From assembly GCF_004011175.1 (NCBI RefSeq), contig NZ_RQXX01000004.1, positions 124,001 through 188,000 on the forward strand: a DNA stretch of 64,000 nt. Direction: 5' to 3'. The stretch comes from Mesobaculum littorinae. GTDB lineage: Bacteria > Pseudomonadota > Alphaproteobacteria > Rhodobacterales > Rhodobacteraceae. Made by a program: the position numbers and the translations under genes. The notes under the pieces are model-generated. The model did not search any database. It was not told the DNA's origin and saw nothing but the letters and a program-made list of their open reading frames with translations. Positions 16,310 through 25,327 of this stretch are shown here, piece after piece; the stretch's first letter is position 1; each line of letters starts with the position of its first letter.

Positions 16310-17092
16310 TTATCGTCCCAACTGCTCTGATAGGAAGCTTCGCACGAAGGCCGGGTCGGGCACCCGGTACCGGGCGACGGTATCGCCTTCGCCCACCTTT
16401 ACCGCGATGCCGCCGCGCGCGCCGACCCAGGACAGGGCCGGTTCATCGGTCGCGTCGTCGCCGAAGAACACAGGTTTTGTACCGTAAAAGCCCTCCCGGT
16501 CCATAACCCTGCGTATCGCCGCCTCTTTCGAGACGCCGGTCGGTCGCAGTTCATACGCCATCTTGGCGTGATGCAGGCTGAACCCTTCATGGCTGTTGTC
16601 GAGCGCGCGCATGAAATCATAGGCGCGCCCGGCTTCACGCTCGGCCTTGCGGAAATGCAGGACGACTCCGGTAGGTTTGCGTTCGCACAGCATGCCGGCA
16701 TGCGTGGCGCAAAACGCCTCGACCATGTCGCCCAGCCGTTCGACCATCTCGGCACCCGCGATCTTGTGGCGGTGCATCCGGCCCGCGATCCGCTCCTCCG
16801 CGCCATGCCCGGCGATGAGCGTGCCGCGAAAGCCCGGAAGTCGTGCCGCCAGATCGTCGATCCCGCGGCCGGACACAACCACGAGGCGACCCTCGACGCG
16901 GTCCGACAGCTTGGTCAGCAGCGCCGGAAGCTTCGGATCAACCTCGATGGAATCGGGGGTGTCGGCCAGATCGCAAAGAACGCCGTCGAAATCGAGAAAG
17001 AAGCTGGTCGTCGCAAGATTGAGGATCGGAAGGCAATGTTCGCACTCCGACTCGGTGCGGTCGTCGACGAAACCGATCATTTCGTAATACAT
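16310..17092 (-). CDS. otsB: Trehalose-6-phosphate phosphatase OtsB
   Basis: A 260-residue HAD-superfamily phosphatase. Motif I is FFLDFDGVLCD (nucleophile Asp 34, acid Asp 36); motif II VVSGR, the OtsB-specific GHGAEERI block, VLHFRKAE, Lys-containing GVSKEAAI, and motif IV FFGDDATDEPAL follow. It dephosphorylates trehalose-6-phosphate in osmoprotectant synthesis. The ATG at 17092 has GGAGG seven bases upstream. No otsA is seen here; it may be elsewhere or the gene may act alone. A 25-base inverted repeat lies about 110 bases upstream. Confidence 0.9.
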   Translation of the reverse strand: MYYEMIGFVDDRTESECEHCLPILNLATTSFFLDFDGVLCDLADTPDSIEVDPKLPALLTKLSDRVEGRLVVVSGRGIDDLAARLPGFRGTLIAGHGAEERIAGRMHRHKIAGAEMVERLGDMVEAFCATHAGMLCERKPTGVVLHFRKAEREAGRAYDFMRALDNSHEGFSLHHAKMAYELRPTGVSKEAAIRRVMDREGFYGTKPVFFGDDATDEPALSWVGARGGIAVKVGEGDTVARYRVPDPAFVRSFLSEQLGR

Positions 17093-17200
17093 TGAGGATC
17101 CTCCCGCCGGGAAGCGATGCGCGCAAGGATTCGTGCAACCCGCTTCTGAGCATCGTCACCATAACCCGAAAAGGGCGCGCGGTGTTCCAAAAGCTCGAAA

Positions 17201-17225
17201 CCAATTCGCGCCAAAATTGAATTGG
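17201..17225. promoter_or_regulatory. Inverted repeat upstream of otsB
   Basis: Perfect 7-bp arms CCAATTC and GAATTGG separated by 11 bases, in an AT-richer patch ending ggtatattgg. It lies in the 170-base gap between the ABC permease gene end and otsB, so it could be an otsB operator or a hairpin at the permease 3' end. Confidence 0.4.
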
Positions 17226-17262
17226 TATATTGGAAGGGCGGTAAGCTTCGGTGAGACTTGAT

Positions 17263-19794
17263 CTATTCCCGGGCCCGCAGCACCCGGGCGGGCCGAACGG
17301 AAAGCGGGCGCCAGGCGAAAACCAGTCCGGCAAGCAGGGTGAGCCCCGCGCCGCCGGCGACGATCGCCAGCGCCGAAACCGCGTCGAAGACGAATCGGGT
17401 CTCCATCACGAAGCGGCTGACGGCCCACCCCGCAAGGCCGCCCGCGAGTATCGCCACCACCCCCGCCGCCACGCCCAGAAGCGCCGATCGCAGGGCGAAA
17501 CTGGCAAGGATCGTGGCGCGGCGGGCGCCCACCGTCTTCAGCACCGCGGATTCGTAGGCCCGCGCGCGCTGGCCCGCCGCCGCGGCGCCGATCAGCACGA
17601 CCGCCCCGGTGACCAGCGTGGCGAGCGCGCCGTAGGTCACGGCCGCGGCGATGCCGGCCAGAACGCCGGCGACGCGGTCGATGGCCTCGCGCACGCCGAT
17701 GGCGGTGATGTTGGGATAGGCCTGCGCCAGGTCGCGCAGGATCGCGGCTTCGGCCTCGGGCTCTGCATAGATGGTGGCGATGTTGGTGTGCGGCGCACCG
17801 CTCAGCGCGGCGGGGTTCATCGACAGCACGAAGCCGATGCCGGCGGACGAGAAATCCACGTCGCGGAAGCTGGTGATCTCGCCGGTGATGTCGCGGCCCA
17901 GGATGTTGACGGTCAGCGTGTCGCCCAGCTCCAGGCCGATTTCGGCCGCTTCCTCGGCGGCAAAGCTGATCTGCGGTGGGCCGTCATACCCTTCGGGCCA
18001 CCAGTCGCCCGCCGTGACGCGCGCGCCTTCGGGCGGGCGGTCGGAATAGGTCACGCCGCGGTCGCCGGTGATCACCCAGTGATCGCCCGCGACCTCTTGC
18101 GCGGGACGGCTGTTGATCTGCGTGATCACGCCGCGCAGCATCGGCGCGGTTTCGACCGTCTCGACGCCCGGATTGTCGTCCAGCCGCTGCATCACGCCAG
18201 CCAGTTGATCGGGCTGGATATCGACGATGAAATAGCTCGGGGCGATTTCGGGCAGGTCGCGCTGGATGGCGCTGCGCAGGTTCTGGTCGATCTGCCCGAT
18301 GGCCGCCAGCACCGACAGTCCCAGCCCCAGCGACAACACAACCGATGCGGCCTCGCCCCCCGGTCCGCCGACCGAGGCCAGCGCCATGCGCAGCGCGCTG
18401 TGCCCGCGCAGGGCCCGCGCCCGGGCCAGCCGTCGCGCCAACCGCCGGACCACCCAGGCCGCCGCCAGAAGCGCGACAAAGGCCACGCCCAGCCCAAGGG
18501 CGGCCCAGAGCGTCAGCCGCGCCAGCCCCGACAGCCACGCCGCCACGGCGACCAGCGCCGCGACCAGCACGGCCACCAGTGCCACCCAGCGCCAGCCGGG
18601 CAGCACCCGGCGCCGCCCAGCCCCTTCGCGGAACAGCTCGGCGGGACGAATATCGCCGGCGCGCGCCAGAGGCCAGAGCGTGAAGATCAGCGCGGCGAGA
18701 CTTCCGTAGATCCCGGCCTCGACCAGCGGCCGCGCATGCAGCCCCATCTCGACCGGGATCGGCATCTGCGCCTCGATCAGCGGCGCGGCCAAAAGCGGCG
18801 CCAGCGCCCCCAGTACGAGCCCGAGCGCGAGGCCCAGAAGGCCCAGCGCACCGATCTGCAAGAAATAGACCTGGAATATGGTCGACGAGGCTGCACCGAA
18901 GGTCTTGAGCACCGCGATCGTCGGCGTCTTCTCGACCAGATGCGCGCGCACGGCCGAGGCGATTCCGACACCGCCCACCGCAAGGCCCGCGAGCCCCACG
19001 AGAACAAGAAAGGCGGCAAGCCGGCGCACGAATTCCTCGGTGCCCGGCGCGCCGTTGCGGCTGTCGCGCCAGCGGGTGCCGGGGCCCAGCGCCGCCTGCA
19101 CATCCTCTTGCGCGGCGTCGAGGTCGGTGCCCTCGGGCAGCCGCATGCGATATTCGGTCTCGAACAGGGTGCCGGGCTGCAACAGCCCCGACCCGGCCAG
19201 CGCCTCGCGCGCGACCAGCGTGCGCGGGCCCAGCGCAAAGCCGCCCCCCGCATCGTCGGGTTCACGCAGCAGGCGCGCCGTCAGCACGAAATCCCGTGTG
19301 CCCAGCCGAAAGGTATCGCCCACCTCCAGCCCCAGCCGGTCGGCAAGGATCGGCGCCATCACCGCACCTGGCGCGCCCCCCTGCCCCGCCAGGGCCTGCG
19401 ACAGCGGCATCGCGGGGTCGAGCGTGACCGACCCCAGCAGCGGGTAGGCTCCGTCGACGCCCTTGACCTCGGTCAGCGCGCGGTCGGCATCGCCGTCGCG
19501 CGGCACGACGGCCATCGACCGGAACTCGACGATTTCCGAAACGGCGTCGGCCCGCGCGTCGATCGCGGCGCGTTCCCCGGGGTCGGCAAAGCGGTAGGTC
19601 AGTTCGACCGAGGCATCGCCGCCCAGAAGCGTGGCGCCTTCGCGGTCGAGCCCGGCGCGGATCGAATCGCGGACGATCCCGACCGCGGCGATGGCCGCCA
19701 CGCCCAGCGCGAGGCAGGCGAGGAACACGCGAAACCCGCGCAGCCCCCCGCGCAGTTCGCGCCGGGCGATACGGGCGGCGACACGCAGGGTCAT
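17263..19794 (-). CDS. ABC transporter permease, FtsX/YbbP type
   Basis: An 843-residue membrane protein with the layout of the YbbP group: an N-terminal TM (about 23-42), a large periplasmic domain, three TM helices near 260-360 (FtsX domain), further TM segments in the middle, a second periplasmic domain and a C-terminal FtsX domain (about 720-840). YbbA-YbbP-like exporters are placed with lipid or esterase genes; the substrate is unknown. The start ATG at 19794 overlaps the ATPase stop by four bases (ATGA), so the two subunits are coupled. Confidence 0.88.
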   Translation of the reverse strand: MTLRVAARIARRELRGGLRGFRVFLACLALGVAAIAAVGIVRDSIRAGLDREGATLLGGDASVELTYRFADPGERAAIDARADAVSEIVEFRSMAVVPRDGDADRALTEVKGVDGAYPLLGSVTLDPAMPLSQALAGQGGAPGAVMAPILADRLGLEVGDTFRLGTRDFVLTARLLREPDDAGGGFALGPRTLVAREALAGSGLLQPGTLFETEYRMRLPEGTDLDAAQEDVQAALGPGTRWRDSRNGAPGTEEFVRRLAAFLVLVGLAGLAVGGVGIASAVRAHLVEKTPTIAVLKTFGAASSTIFQVYFLQIGALGLLGLALGLVLGALAPLLAAPLIEAQMPIPVEMGLHARPLVEAGIYGSLAALIFTLWPLARAGDIRPAELFREGAGRRRVLPGWRWVALVAVLVAALVAVAAWLSGLARLTLWAALGLGVAFVALLAAAWVVRRLARRLARARALRGHSALRMALASVGGPGGEAASVVLSLGLGLSVLAAIGQIDQNLRSAIQRDLPEIAPSYFIVDIQPDQLAGVMQRLDDNPGVETVETAPMLRGVITQINSRPAQEVAGDHWVITGDRGVTYSDRPPEGARVTAGDWWPEGYDGPPQISFAAEEAAEIGLELGDTLTVNILGRDITGEITSFRDVDFSSAGIGFVLSMNPAALSGAPHTNIATIYAEPEAEAAILRDLAQAYPNITAIGVREAIDRVAGVLAGIAAAVTYGALATLVTGAVVLIGAAAAGQRARAYESAVLKTVGARRATILASFALRSALLGVAAGVVAILAGGLAGWAVSRFVMETRFVFDAVSALAIVAGGAGLTLLAGLVFAWRPLSVRPARVLRARE

Positions 19795-20480
19795 TCCGCC
19801 GCGGCCCGGGCGGGGCCCGACAGGCGGCCATCCTCAAGCGTGATGCGCCTGTCGCAGCGCGCCGCGAGGTCGGGCGCGTGGGTGACGAGGACCAGCGTCG
19901 CACCGTGACGGTCGCGCAGCCCGAACAGCAGATCGACTATGGCCTCTCCGGTGGTGCCGTCGAGGTTGCCGGTGGGCTCGTCCGCCAGAAGGATCTCGGG
20001 CCGCGGCGCGGCGGCGCGGGCCAGCGCGACGCGCTGCTGTTCGCCGCCCGACATCTCGGCCGGGTAGTGACCCGCGCGATGCGACAGGCCCACCGCCGCA
20101 AGCTCTTCCGCCGCGCGGTCGAATGCATCGGCCGCGCCGCCCAGCTCCAGCGGGGTCGCCACGTTTTCCAGCGCGGTCATCGTCGGGATAAGGTGGAAGG
20201 ACTGGAAGACGACCCCCATATGATCGCGGCGGAAGCGCGCCAGGGCGTCTTCGCCCAGCGCACCCAGATCGCGCCCCAGAACGCCGACTTGCCCCGAGGT
20301 GGCGCGGTCCAGCCCGCCCATCAGCATCAGGAGAGACGACTTGCCCGATCCGCTAGGCCCCGTGAGCCCCAAGGTCTCGCCCCGCTCCACATCCAGGCTG
20401 ATCCCCTTCAGGATCTCCACCCGCCCGGCATTGCCGTCAAGCGACAGGCGCACGTCTTTGAGAGAGAGGATCGGATCCAT
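19791..20480 (-). CDS. ABC transporter ATP-binding protein, LolD/YbbA type
   Basis: A 229-residue ATPase. Walker [11 protein letters not shown]-loop [18 protein letters not shown], signature [14 protein letters not shown], Walker [13 protein letters not shown] and H-loop THAPDLA are all intact and of the MacB/LolD/YbbA subgroup. It powers the FtsX-type permease encoded just downstream. The ATG at 20480 has AAGGAG five bases upstream. Its initiator codon overlaps the initiator codon of the divergent tesA-like gene. The same divergent pairing of ybbA-ybbP with tesA is found in Escherichia coli, so this is conserved synteny. Confidence 0.92.
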   Translation of the reverse strand: MDPILSLKDVRLSLDGNAGRVEILKGISLDVERGETLGLTGPSGSGKSSLLMLMGGLDRATSGQVGVLGRDLGALGEDALARFRRDHMGVVFQSFHLIPTMTALENVATPLELGGAADAFDRAAEELAAVGLSHRAGHYPAEMSGGEQQRVALARAAAPRPEILLADEPTGNLDGTTGEAIVDLLFGLRDRHGATLVLVTHAPDLAARCDRRITLEDGRLSGPARAAAE

Positions 20481-21165
20481 GGTCGCTCCTTTGCGGCACC
20501 CTGCCCGATATGGGGCTGCAGGCGCGGCCCGCAAGCTTGGCGCCGCTTTCATTCTGGCGACGACGGCGTTGCCGGGAATGGCGGCGGCGGAAACCGTGAT
20601 CGCCGCCCTGGGCGACAGCCTGACGCAGGGCTACGGCCTGCCGGTCGAGGACGGCTTCGTGCCGCAGATGCAGCAGTGGCTGCGGGACCGGGGCGAGGAT
20701 GTGCGGCTGATCAACGCGGGCGTGTCGGGCGACACCACGGCGGGGGGGCTGGCCCGCGTCGACTGGACGCTGACGGACGAGGTCGACGGCATGATCGTGG
20801 CACTTGGCGGCAACGACATGCTGCGCGGCATCGACCCCGCCGTCAGCCGCGACAACCTGTCCCGCATCCTCGACGCCGCGGCAGAGGCCGACGTGCCGGT
20901 GCTGCTGGTGGGCCTGACCGCCCCGGGCAATTACGGGCCCGATTTCAAGCAGGCGTTCGACGCGATGTATCCCGAACTGTCGCAGGACTACGGCACGCTC
21001 TACGCCCAAAGCTTCTTTGCCGGGCTCGAAGCGACGGGGGACCGCGATGCGGCGATGCGCGACTACATGCAGGCCGACGGCATCCACCCCAACGCGGACG
21101 GCGTGGCCCTGATTGTCGAGGGGCTGGGCCCGGATGTGCAGGCCCTGATCGACCGTGCCGAGTAA
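20479..21165 (+). CDS. tesA: TesA-like periplasmic GDSL esterase / lysophospholipase
   Basis: A 228-residue SGNH hydrolase. Residues about 19-36 form the signal-peptide core ending GMAAA. The four blocks are clear: ALGDSLTQGYG (nucleophile Ser), GVSGDTTAGG (oxyanion Gly), ALGGNDML (Asn) and ADGIHPNADG (Asp-His). TesA-type enzymes hydrolyse thioesters, lysophospholipids and small esters in the periplasm. The ATG at 20479 follows AGGA eight bases upstream. It is divergent from the ABC exporter with overlapping starts, and followed by a GC-rich palindrome facing hemC. Confidence 0.9.
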   Translation: MVAPLRHPARYGAAGAARKLGAAFILATTALPGMAAAETVIAALGDSLTQGYGLPVEDGFVPQMQQWLRDRGEDVRLINAGVSGDTTAGGLARVDWTLTDEVDGMIVALGGNDMLRGIDPAVSRDNLSRILDAAAEADVPVLLVGLTAPGNYGPDFKQAFDAMYPELSQDYGTLYAQSFFAGLEATGDRDAAMRDYMQADGIHPNADGVALIVEGLGPDVQALIDRAE

Positions 21166-21187
21166 ACCCCGCCCCCCGGCCTGACCG

Positions 21188-21203
21188 GGCCCCGGCCGGG
21201 GCC
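21188..21203. terminator. GC palindrome between convergent tesA and hemC
   Basis: GGCCCCGGCCGGGGCC is a perfect 16-base palindrome inside a longer GC-only run, 22 bases after the tesA stop and 71 before the hemC end. A plausible bidirectional stop without T-tracts. Confidence 0.45.
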
Positions 21204-21274
21204 GGGGCCGGCGTGGCGGCTTGGACCAGCGCGCCCTGTCCCGGCGCCCCGGACCGGGGCGTCCGCCCAGGTGT

Positions 21275-22237
21275 TCAGTCCCGCCAGTCGAAGAAGCCCG
21301 GCGCGGCGCGGGACAGCAGGGTCTCGGCCAGAGCGCGGCCCATCTCCGGGCCATCCTCGACCGGGCCCGAAACCTCGTCCGCCAGGCTTTCGCTGCCGTC
21401 GGGGCGCAGGATCTCGCCGCGCAGGCGCAGGATGCCCGCGTCCTCTTCTGCAAGGCCCGCGATCGGCGTCTCGCACGATCCGTCGAGCCGGGCCAGGAAC
21501 GCCCGCTCGGCCCCGATGCGCCGCGCGGTGTCCGCGTCGTGGATCGCCGCCAGCAGATCGGCTGTCGCGCGATCCTCCAGCCGCCGCTCGATTCCGATCG
21601 CCCCCTGCGCAACTGCCGGCAGCATCTCGTCGGGTTCGACCGGGGTTGCCGGCACGTCGTCACGGCCCAGGCGGTTCAGCCCGGCACAGGCGAGAAACGT
21701 CGCCTCGGCGATGTTATCGGCCAGCTTCTGCAGCCGCGTCTGGACGTTGCCCCGGAACTCGACCACCTGCAGATCGGGGCGCCGGTGCAGCAACTGCGCC
21801 CGCCGCCGCAGGCTTGACGTTCCGACCACCGCGCCTTCGCCCAGCTCAGACAGCAGCCCCCGGTTCAGCGTGACGAAGGCATCGCGCACATCCTCGCGCG
21901 GCAGGTAGGTATCCAGCGTCAGGCCCTGGGGCTGATCGACCGGCATGTCCTTCATAGAATGGACTGCGATGTCGATGCCGCCCGACAGCAGCGCGTCCTC
22001 GATCTCCTTGGTGAACAGCCCCTTGCCGCCGATTTCGCGCAGCGGACGGTCGATGACCCGGTCGCCCGTGGTGCGGATCACCACGATCTGGAACGCCTCC
22101 TGCGGAAGATCCCAGGCCTGCGCCAGCCGGTCGCGCGTCTCGTTGGCCTGCGCAAGCGCAAGCGGCGAGCCCCGCGTGCCGATCTTGAGCGGTGATTGGG
22201 GCGAAGGGCGGGTCGTGGCGGAGGTCAGGCTGGTCAT
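21275..22237 (-). CDS. hemC: Hydroxymethylbilane synthase
   Basis: A 320-residue porphobilinogen deaminase, of normal family length. Visible motifs: IGTRGSPLALAQ at the N-terminus, HSMKDMP, GTSSLRR, EFRGNVQTRL, and Cys 255 in LDGSCETPIA that carries the dipyrromethane cofactor. It joins four porphobilinogen units for haem, cobalamin and bacteriochlorophyll. The ATG at 22237 is chosen by alignment of the conserved N-terminus, although its ribosome site is poor. It is divergent from hemE with 106 bases between them, a common alphaproteobacterial arrangement. Confidence 0.95.
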   Translation of the reverse strand: MTSLTSATTRPSPQSPLKIGTRGSPLALAQANETRDRLAQAWDLPQEAFQIVVIRTTGDRVIDRPLREIGGKGLFTKEIEDALLSGGIDIAVHSMKDMPVDQPQGLTLDTYLPREDVRDAFVTLNRGLLSELGEGAVVGTSSLRRRAQLLHRRPDLQVVEFRGNVQTRLQKLADNIAEATFLACAGLNRLGRDDVPATPVEPDEMLPAVAQGAIGIERRLEDRATADLLAAIHDADTARRIGAERAFLARLDGSCETPIAGLAEEDAGILRLRGEILRPDGSESLADEVSGPVEDGPEMGRALAETLLSRAAPGFFDWRD

Positions 22238-22285
22238 GGGGCAGAGGCATAAGCGCGCGCCCCCGGCTTCGCAATGCCCTGCCGC

Positions 22286-22314
22286 TTGACATTGCGCGCC
22301 CCCGAAGGGACCAG
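22286..22314 (+). promoter_or_regulatory. Possible hemE promoter
   Basis: A perfect -35 TTGACA at 22286-22291, in the hemC/hemE gap. Seventeen bases later the -10 position reads gaccag, which is poor, so only the -35 is convincing. The distance to the hemE ATG (22344) is suitable. Confidence 0.35.
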
Positions 22315-22343
22315 AGCCCGGTGCCAAGCCAAGGGAGCCCCCG

Positions 22344-23369
22344 ATGAAAAAGCTGATGCGCGCGCTGGCCGGTGAGCGCCAGGACATCCCCCCCGTCTGG
22401 CTGATGCGCCAGGCCGGGCGCTACCTGCCCGAGTACCGGGCGACCCGGGAAAAGGCGGGGGACTTCCTCAGCCTGTGCTACACGCCCGAGTTGGCCGCCG
22501 AGGTCACGCTGCAACCGATCCGGCGCTATGGTTTCGATGCGGCGATCCTCTTCGCCGACATCCTGCTGGTGCCACAGGCGCTCGGGGCCGACCTGACCTT
22601 CGTCAAGGGCGAGGGCCCGCGCCTGTCCACCGTGACGACCGAGGCCGATTTCGCCCGCCTCGGCCCCGCCGCCGACGTGCATGCCACCACCGCCCCGATC
22701 TACGAGACCCTGCGCATCCTGCGCGACGCCCTGCCCGCGGATGTCGCGCGCATCGGCTTTGCCGGCGCGCCCTGGACCGTGGCCACCTACATGATCGCTG
22801 GGCGCGGCACCCCCGATCAGGCCCCGGCGCACAAGCTCAAGGACGAGAACCGGCCGCTCTTCGAAGCGCTGATGCAGCGGATCACCGAGGCGACGATCGA
22901 ATACCTCTCGGCGCAGGTCGACGCGGGCGCCGAGGTCATCAAGCTGTTCGACAGCTGGGCCGGATCGCTTTCGGCCGAGGATTTCGACACCTACGCGCTG
23001 GAGCCCGCCCGCGCCATCATCGGCGAGCTCAAGCGCCGCCACCCGGGCCTGCCGGTCATCGCCTTCCCGCGCGAGGCGGGCGCCCGGTTCAAGGGCTTCG
23101 GCCCGGCCACGGGCGCCGACTGCGTCGCGCTCGACACCGCGGTCGATCTGGACTGGGCCGCGCGCGAGGTTCAGAGCGAGGTCTGCGTGCAGGGCAACCT
23201 CGACCCCGCGCTTATGGTCGAAGGCGGGCCGCGCCTGGCCGCCCGCACCCGCGAGATCCGCGATGCCTTCGCGGGCGGTCCGCACGTCTTCAACCTCGGC
23301 CACGGCATCACCCCCGATGCCGACCCCGACCACGTGCACATCATGCTGGACGCCCTGCGCGGGTCCTGA
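22344..23369 (+). CDS. hemE: Uroporphyrinogen decarboxylase
   Basis: A 341-residue TIM-barrel enzyme with the two family signatures [17 protein letters not shown] near the start and [13 protein letters not shown] around residue 140, plus IKLFDSWAG and the C-terminal NLGHGI. It removes four acetate carboxyls from uroporphyrinogen III to give coproporphyrinogen III, the substrate of the neighbouring HemF. The ATG at 22344 has AGGGAG upstream. It is divergent from hemC and convergent with hemF. Confidence 0.97.
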   Translation: MKKLMRALAGERQDIPPVWLMRQAGRYLPEYRATREKAGDFLSLCYTPELAAEVTLQPIRRYGFDAAILFADILLVPQALGADLTFVKGEGPRLSTVTTEADFARLGPAADVHATTAPIYETLRILRDALPADVARIGFAGAPWTVATYMIAGRGTPDQAPAHKLKDENRPLFEALMQRITEATIEYLSAQVDAGAEVIKLFDSWAGSLSAEDFDTYALEPARAIIGELKRRHPGLPVIAFPREAGARFKGFGPATGADCVALDTAVDLDWAAREVQSEVCVQGNLDPALMVEGGPRLAARTREIRDAFAGGPHVFNLGHGITPDADPDHVHIMLDALRGS

Positions 23370-23444
23370 CCCGGCAGCCGGGGGGCCGGGAGAGGGGGCG
23401 CGCCGGATCCCGACGCGTCCCCCTGCCCCACGATCAGACCCCGG

Positions 23445-24338
23445 TCAGATCCACTTCGCCAGCGGCGGCAGGCTCATCAGCACCGCATCGGGGTCATGCC
23501 CCGTCGAAAGCCCGAACTTGGTGCCCCGGTCGTAGACCAAGTTGTACTCGGCATAGAGCCCGCGATGCACCAGCTGCGCCTCGCGGTCCTCGGCCGTCCA
23601 GGGGGTGTCGCGCCGCCGGGCGACGAGCGGAAGGTATGCGGCCAGGAAGGCCCGCCCGACATCCTGCGTCAGCGCGAAATCCGCGTCCCAGTCGCCACTG
23701 CAATGATCGTCGTAGAAGATGCCGCCCACGCCCCGGGCCCGCCCGCGGTGGGGAATGTAGAAATACTCGTCCGCCCACGCCTTGTAGCGGGGATAGAGGT
23801 CCTGCCCGTGCGGCGCGCAGTGGCGCTCCAGAACCGCGTGGAAATCAGCGGTGTCCTCGGCGTAGTCCAGGCAGGGGTTCAGGTCGGCGCCGCCGCCGAA
23901 CCACCAGCCATGCGGGGTCCAGAACATCCGCGTGTTCATGTGCACCGCCGGCACGTGCGGGTTCTGCATATGCGCCACCAGCGAAATCCCCGAGGCCCAG
24001 AACCGCGGATCCTCGGCCATGCCCGGCAGCCCCTTGCGCGCCGCCATCGCGGTCTGCGCGGCCTCGCCCAGGGCCCCGTAGACGGTCGAGACGTTGACGC
24101 CGACCTTCTCGAACACCCGGCCGCCGCGCATCACGCTCATCAGCCCGCCCCCGGCGTCCGATCCGTCCTGCGCCGTGCGCACCGTCTCGCGCACGTCGAA
24201 CGCCCCGGGCCCGCCAGCCGCGCCGGGCCCCGCGTGGCTCGCTTCGATCCCCTCGAAGGCGGCCACGATCTCGTCCCGCAACGCCCGGAACCAGGATGAG
24301 GCCCGTGCCTTCTCCTCCGCCATCGTCTCAGCGGTCAT
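23445..24338 (-). CDS. hemF: Oxygen-dependent coproporphyrinogen III oxidase
   Basis: A 297-residue HemF. Conserved blocks are GVNVSTVYG, HMQNPHVPAVHMNTRMF, WWFGGGADLNPC, YIPHRGRARGVGGIFYDD and EYNLVYDRGTKFGL. It converts coproporphyrinogen III to protoporphyrinogen IX using O2, which indicates aerobic haem synthesis. The ATG at 24338 has GGGGGA upstream; the frame is open to 24386 but that part lies in a repeat element. An 88-base hairpin-bearing repeat occupies its upstream region. Confidence 0.96.
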   Translation of the reverse strand: MTAETMAEEKARASSWFRALRDEIVAAFEGIEASHAGPGAAGGPGAFDVRETVRTAQDGSDAGGGLMSVMRGGRVFEKVGVNVSTVYGALGEAAQTAMAARKGLPGMAEDPRFWASGISLVAHMQNPHVPAVHMNTRMFWTPHGWWFGGGADLNPCLDYAEDTADFHAVLERHCAPHGQDLYPRYKAWADEYFYIPHRGRARGVGGIFYDDHCSGDWDADFALTQDVGRAFLAAYLPLVARRRDTPWTAEDREAQLVHRGLYAEYNLVYDRGTKFGLSTGHDPDAVLMSLPPLAKWI

Positions 24339-24351
24339 ACCGTCCCCCAAA

Positions 24352-24439
24352 CTTCTTCTCTTTGAAAATACTCCCGCCGGAGGCACCGCGCAGCGCGCCA
24401 GCGCGGCGCAAAATGCATAGGCGTGCGCCGCAGGCGCTC
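24352..24439 (-). repeat. Bipartite hairpin repeat, copy A
   Basis: Plus-strand blocks at 24352-24388 (37 bases, cttcttctc start, ctcccgccggaggcaccg end) and 24420-24439 (20 bases, contains gcgcc-gca-ggcgc) match copy B at 40697-40780 in 35/37 and 20/20 positions. The sequence between them differs but in both copies folds into a hairpin (here ccgcgc/gcgcgg). It fills the gap between the SDR stop and hemF start. Confidence 0.8.
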
Positions 24440-24457
24440 ATGCTCGGTCGCGGCGGC

Positions 24458-25264
24458 TCAGTGCGCGGGCGCGTCCACCACGTCGATCAGCGTGCGGCCG
24501 CCGTCGATGGTCAGGATCTGCCCGGTCATGAAACCCGATCCGTCCGACGCCAGGAACTGCACCGCCTCGGCCACCTCGCCCGGCGAAGCGATGCGCGACA
24601 GCGGCGTGTGTTCGATGATCTCGGCACGGAACTTGGCGTGTTCCTTGATCGCGCCGCGCAGCGATGCCGACATCACCGACCCGAAGGCCACCGCGTTCAC
24701 CCGGATGCGATGCTGCGCCAGGGCGACGGCCAGAGACCGCGTCGCCTGGTCCAGCGCCGCCGAGGACACCGAGTAGGCCAGAAGCTCGGGATGCGTGCGC
24801 CGCGCCGCGATCGACGACAGGTTGATGATCGACCCCGCCGGCCCCTCGGACTCGTCCTCTTCCGCCTGCCGGATCATCCGACGCGCGAAGCTCTGGCTCA
24901 GCCGCAGCGAGGTCATCAGGTTCTGCTGCATCAGCGATTCGACCGCGTCGTCGTCGGGGTTCAGCGGATCGCTCAGCACCATCTGGCGCGATGCGTTGAC
25001 TAGGATGTCGACCCGGTCGAAGGCGTCGATCGTCGCCGACAGCAGGTTCGCCACGGCCAGCTTTTCGCGCAGGTCCCCCGCGAAATAGCGGGCGTGATCG
25101 GCTTCGTCCCCGCGCGCGCCGACCTCGTCGACCAGCCGTGCCTCGTCCATGTCTGCGAACATCACGTTCGCCCCCTCGTCGAGGAAATGCCGCGCGATGG
25201 CGAGACCGACGCCGTTGGCCGCCCCTGTCACAACCGCGGTCTTGCCGGAAATCGAAAACGACAT
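24458..25264 (-). CDS. SDR family oxidoreductase lacking the catalytic Lys
   Basis: A 268-residue short-chain dehydrogenase fold: VTGAANGVGLA (cofactor), DILVNASRQ where NAG is usual, INLSSIAAR (Ser), AYSVSS with Tyr 164, and the C-terminal GQILTIDGG. The YxxxK Lys is Ser 168, so normal hydride-transfer chemistry is doubtful. The ATG at 25264 has GGGAGG eight bases upstream, and no frameshift is evident. It might bind a nucleotide without catalysis or use another base. The following gene is hemF, 120 bases away across the repeat. The substrate is unknown. Confidence 0.85.
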   Translation of the reverse strand: MSFSISGKTAVVTGAANGVGLAIARHFLDEGANVMFADMDEARLVDEVGARGDEADHARYFAGDLREKLAVANLLSATIDAFDRVDILVNASRQMVLSDPLNPDDDAVESLMQQNLMTSLRLSQSFARRMIRQAEEDESEGPAGSIINLSSIAARRTHPELLAYSVSSAALDQATRSLAVALAQHRIRVNAVAFGSVMSASLRGAIKEHAKFRAEIIEHTPLSRIASPGEVAEAVQFLASDGSGFMTGQILTIDGGRTLIDVVDAPAH

Positions 25265-25327
25265 TGATCGTGCCTCCCGGGGCCGGGTGGCGGGGCGGCT
25301 AAGGCCCACCCGCCCGGCGCCTGACTG

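Noticed and set aside
17251-19908. 885-codon open frame antisense to the FtsX-type permease
   Set aside because: The permease has clear TM segments and coupled starts; the antisense product is Arg/Gln-rich with no domain.
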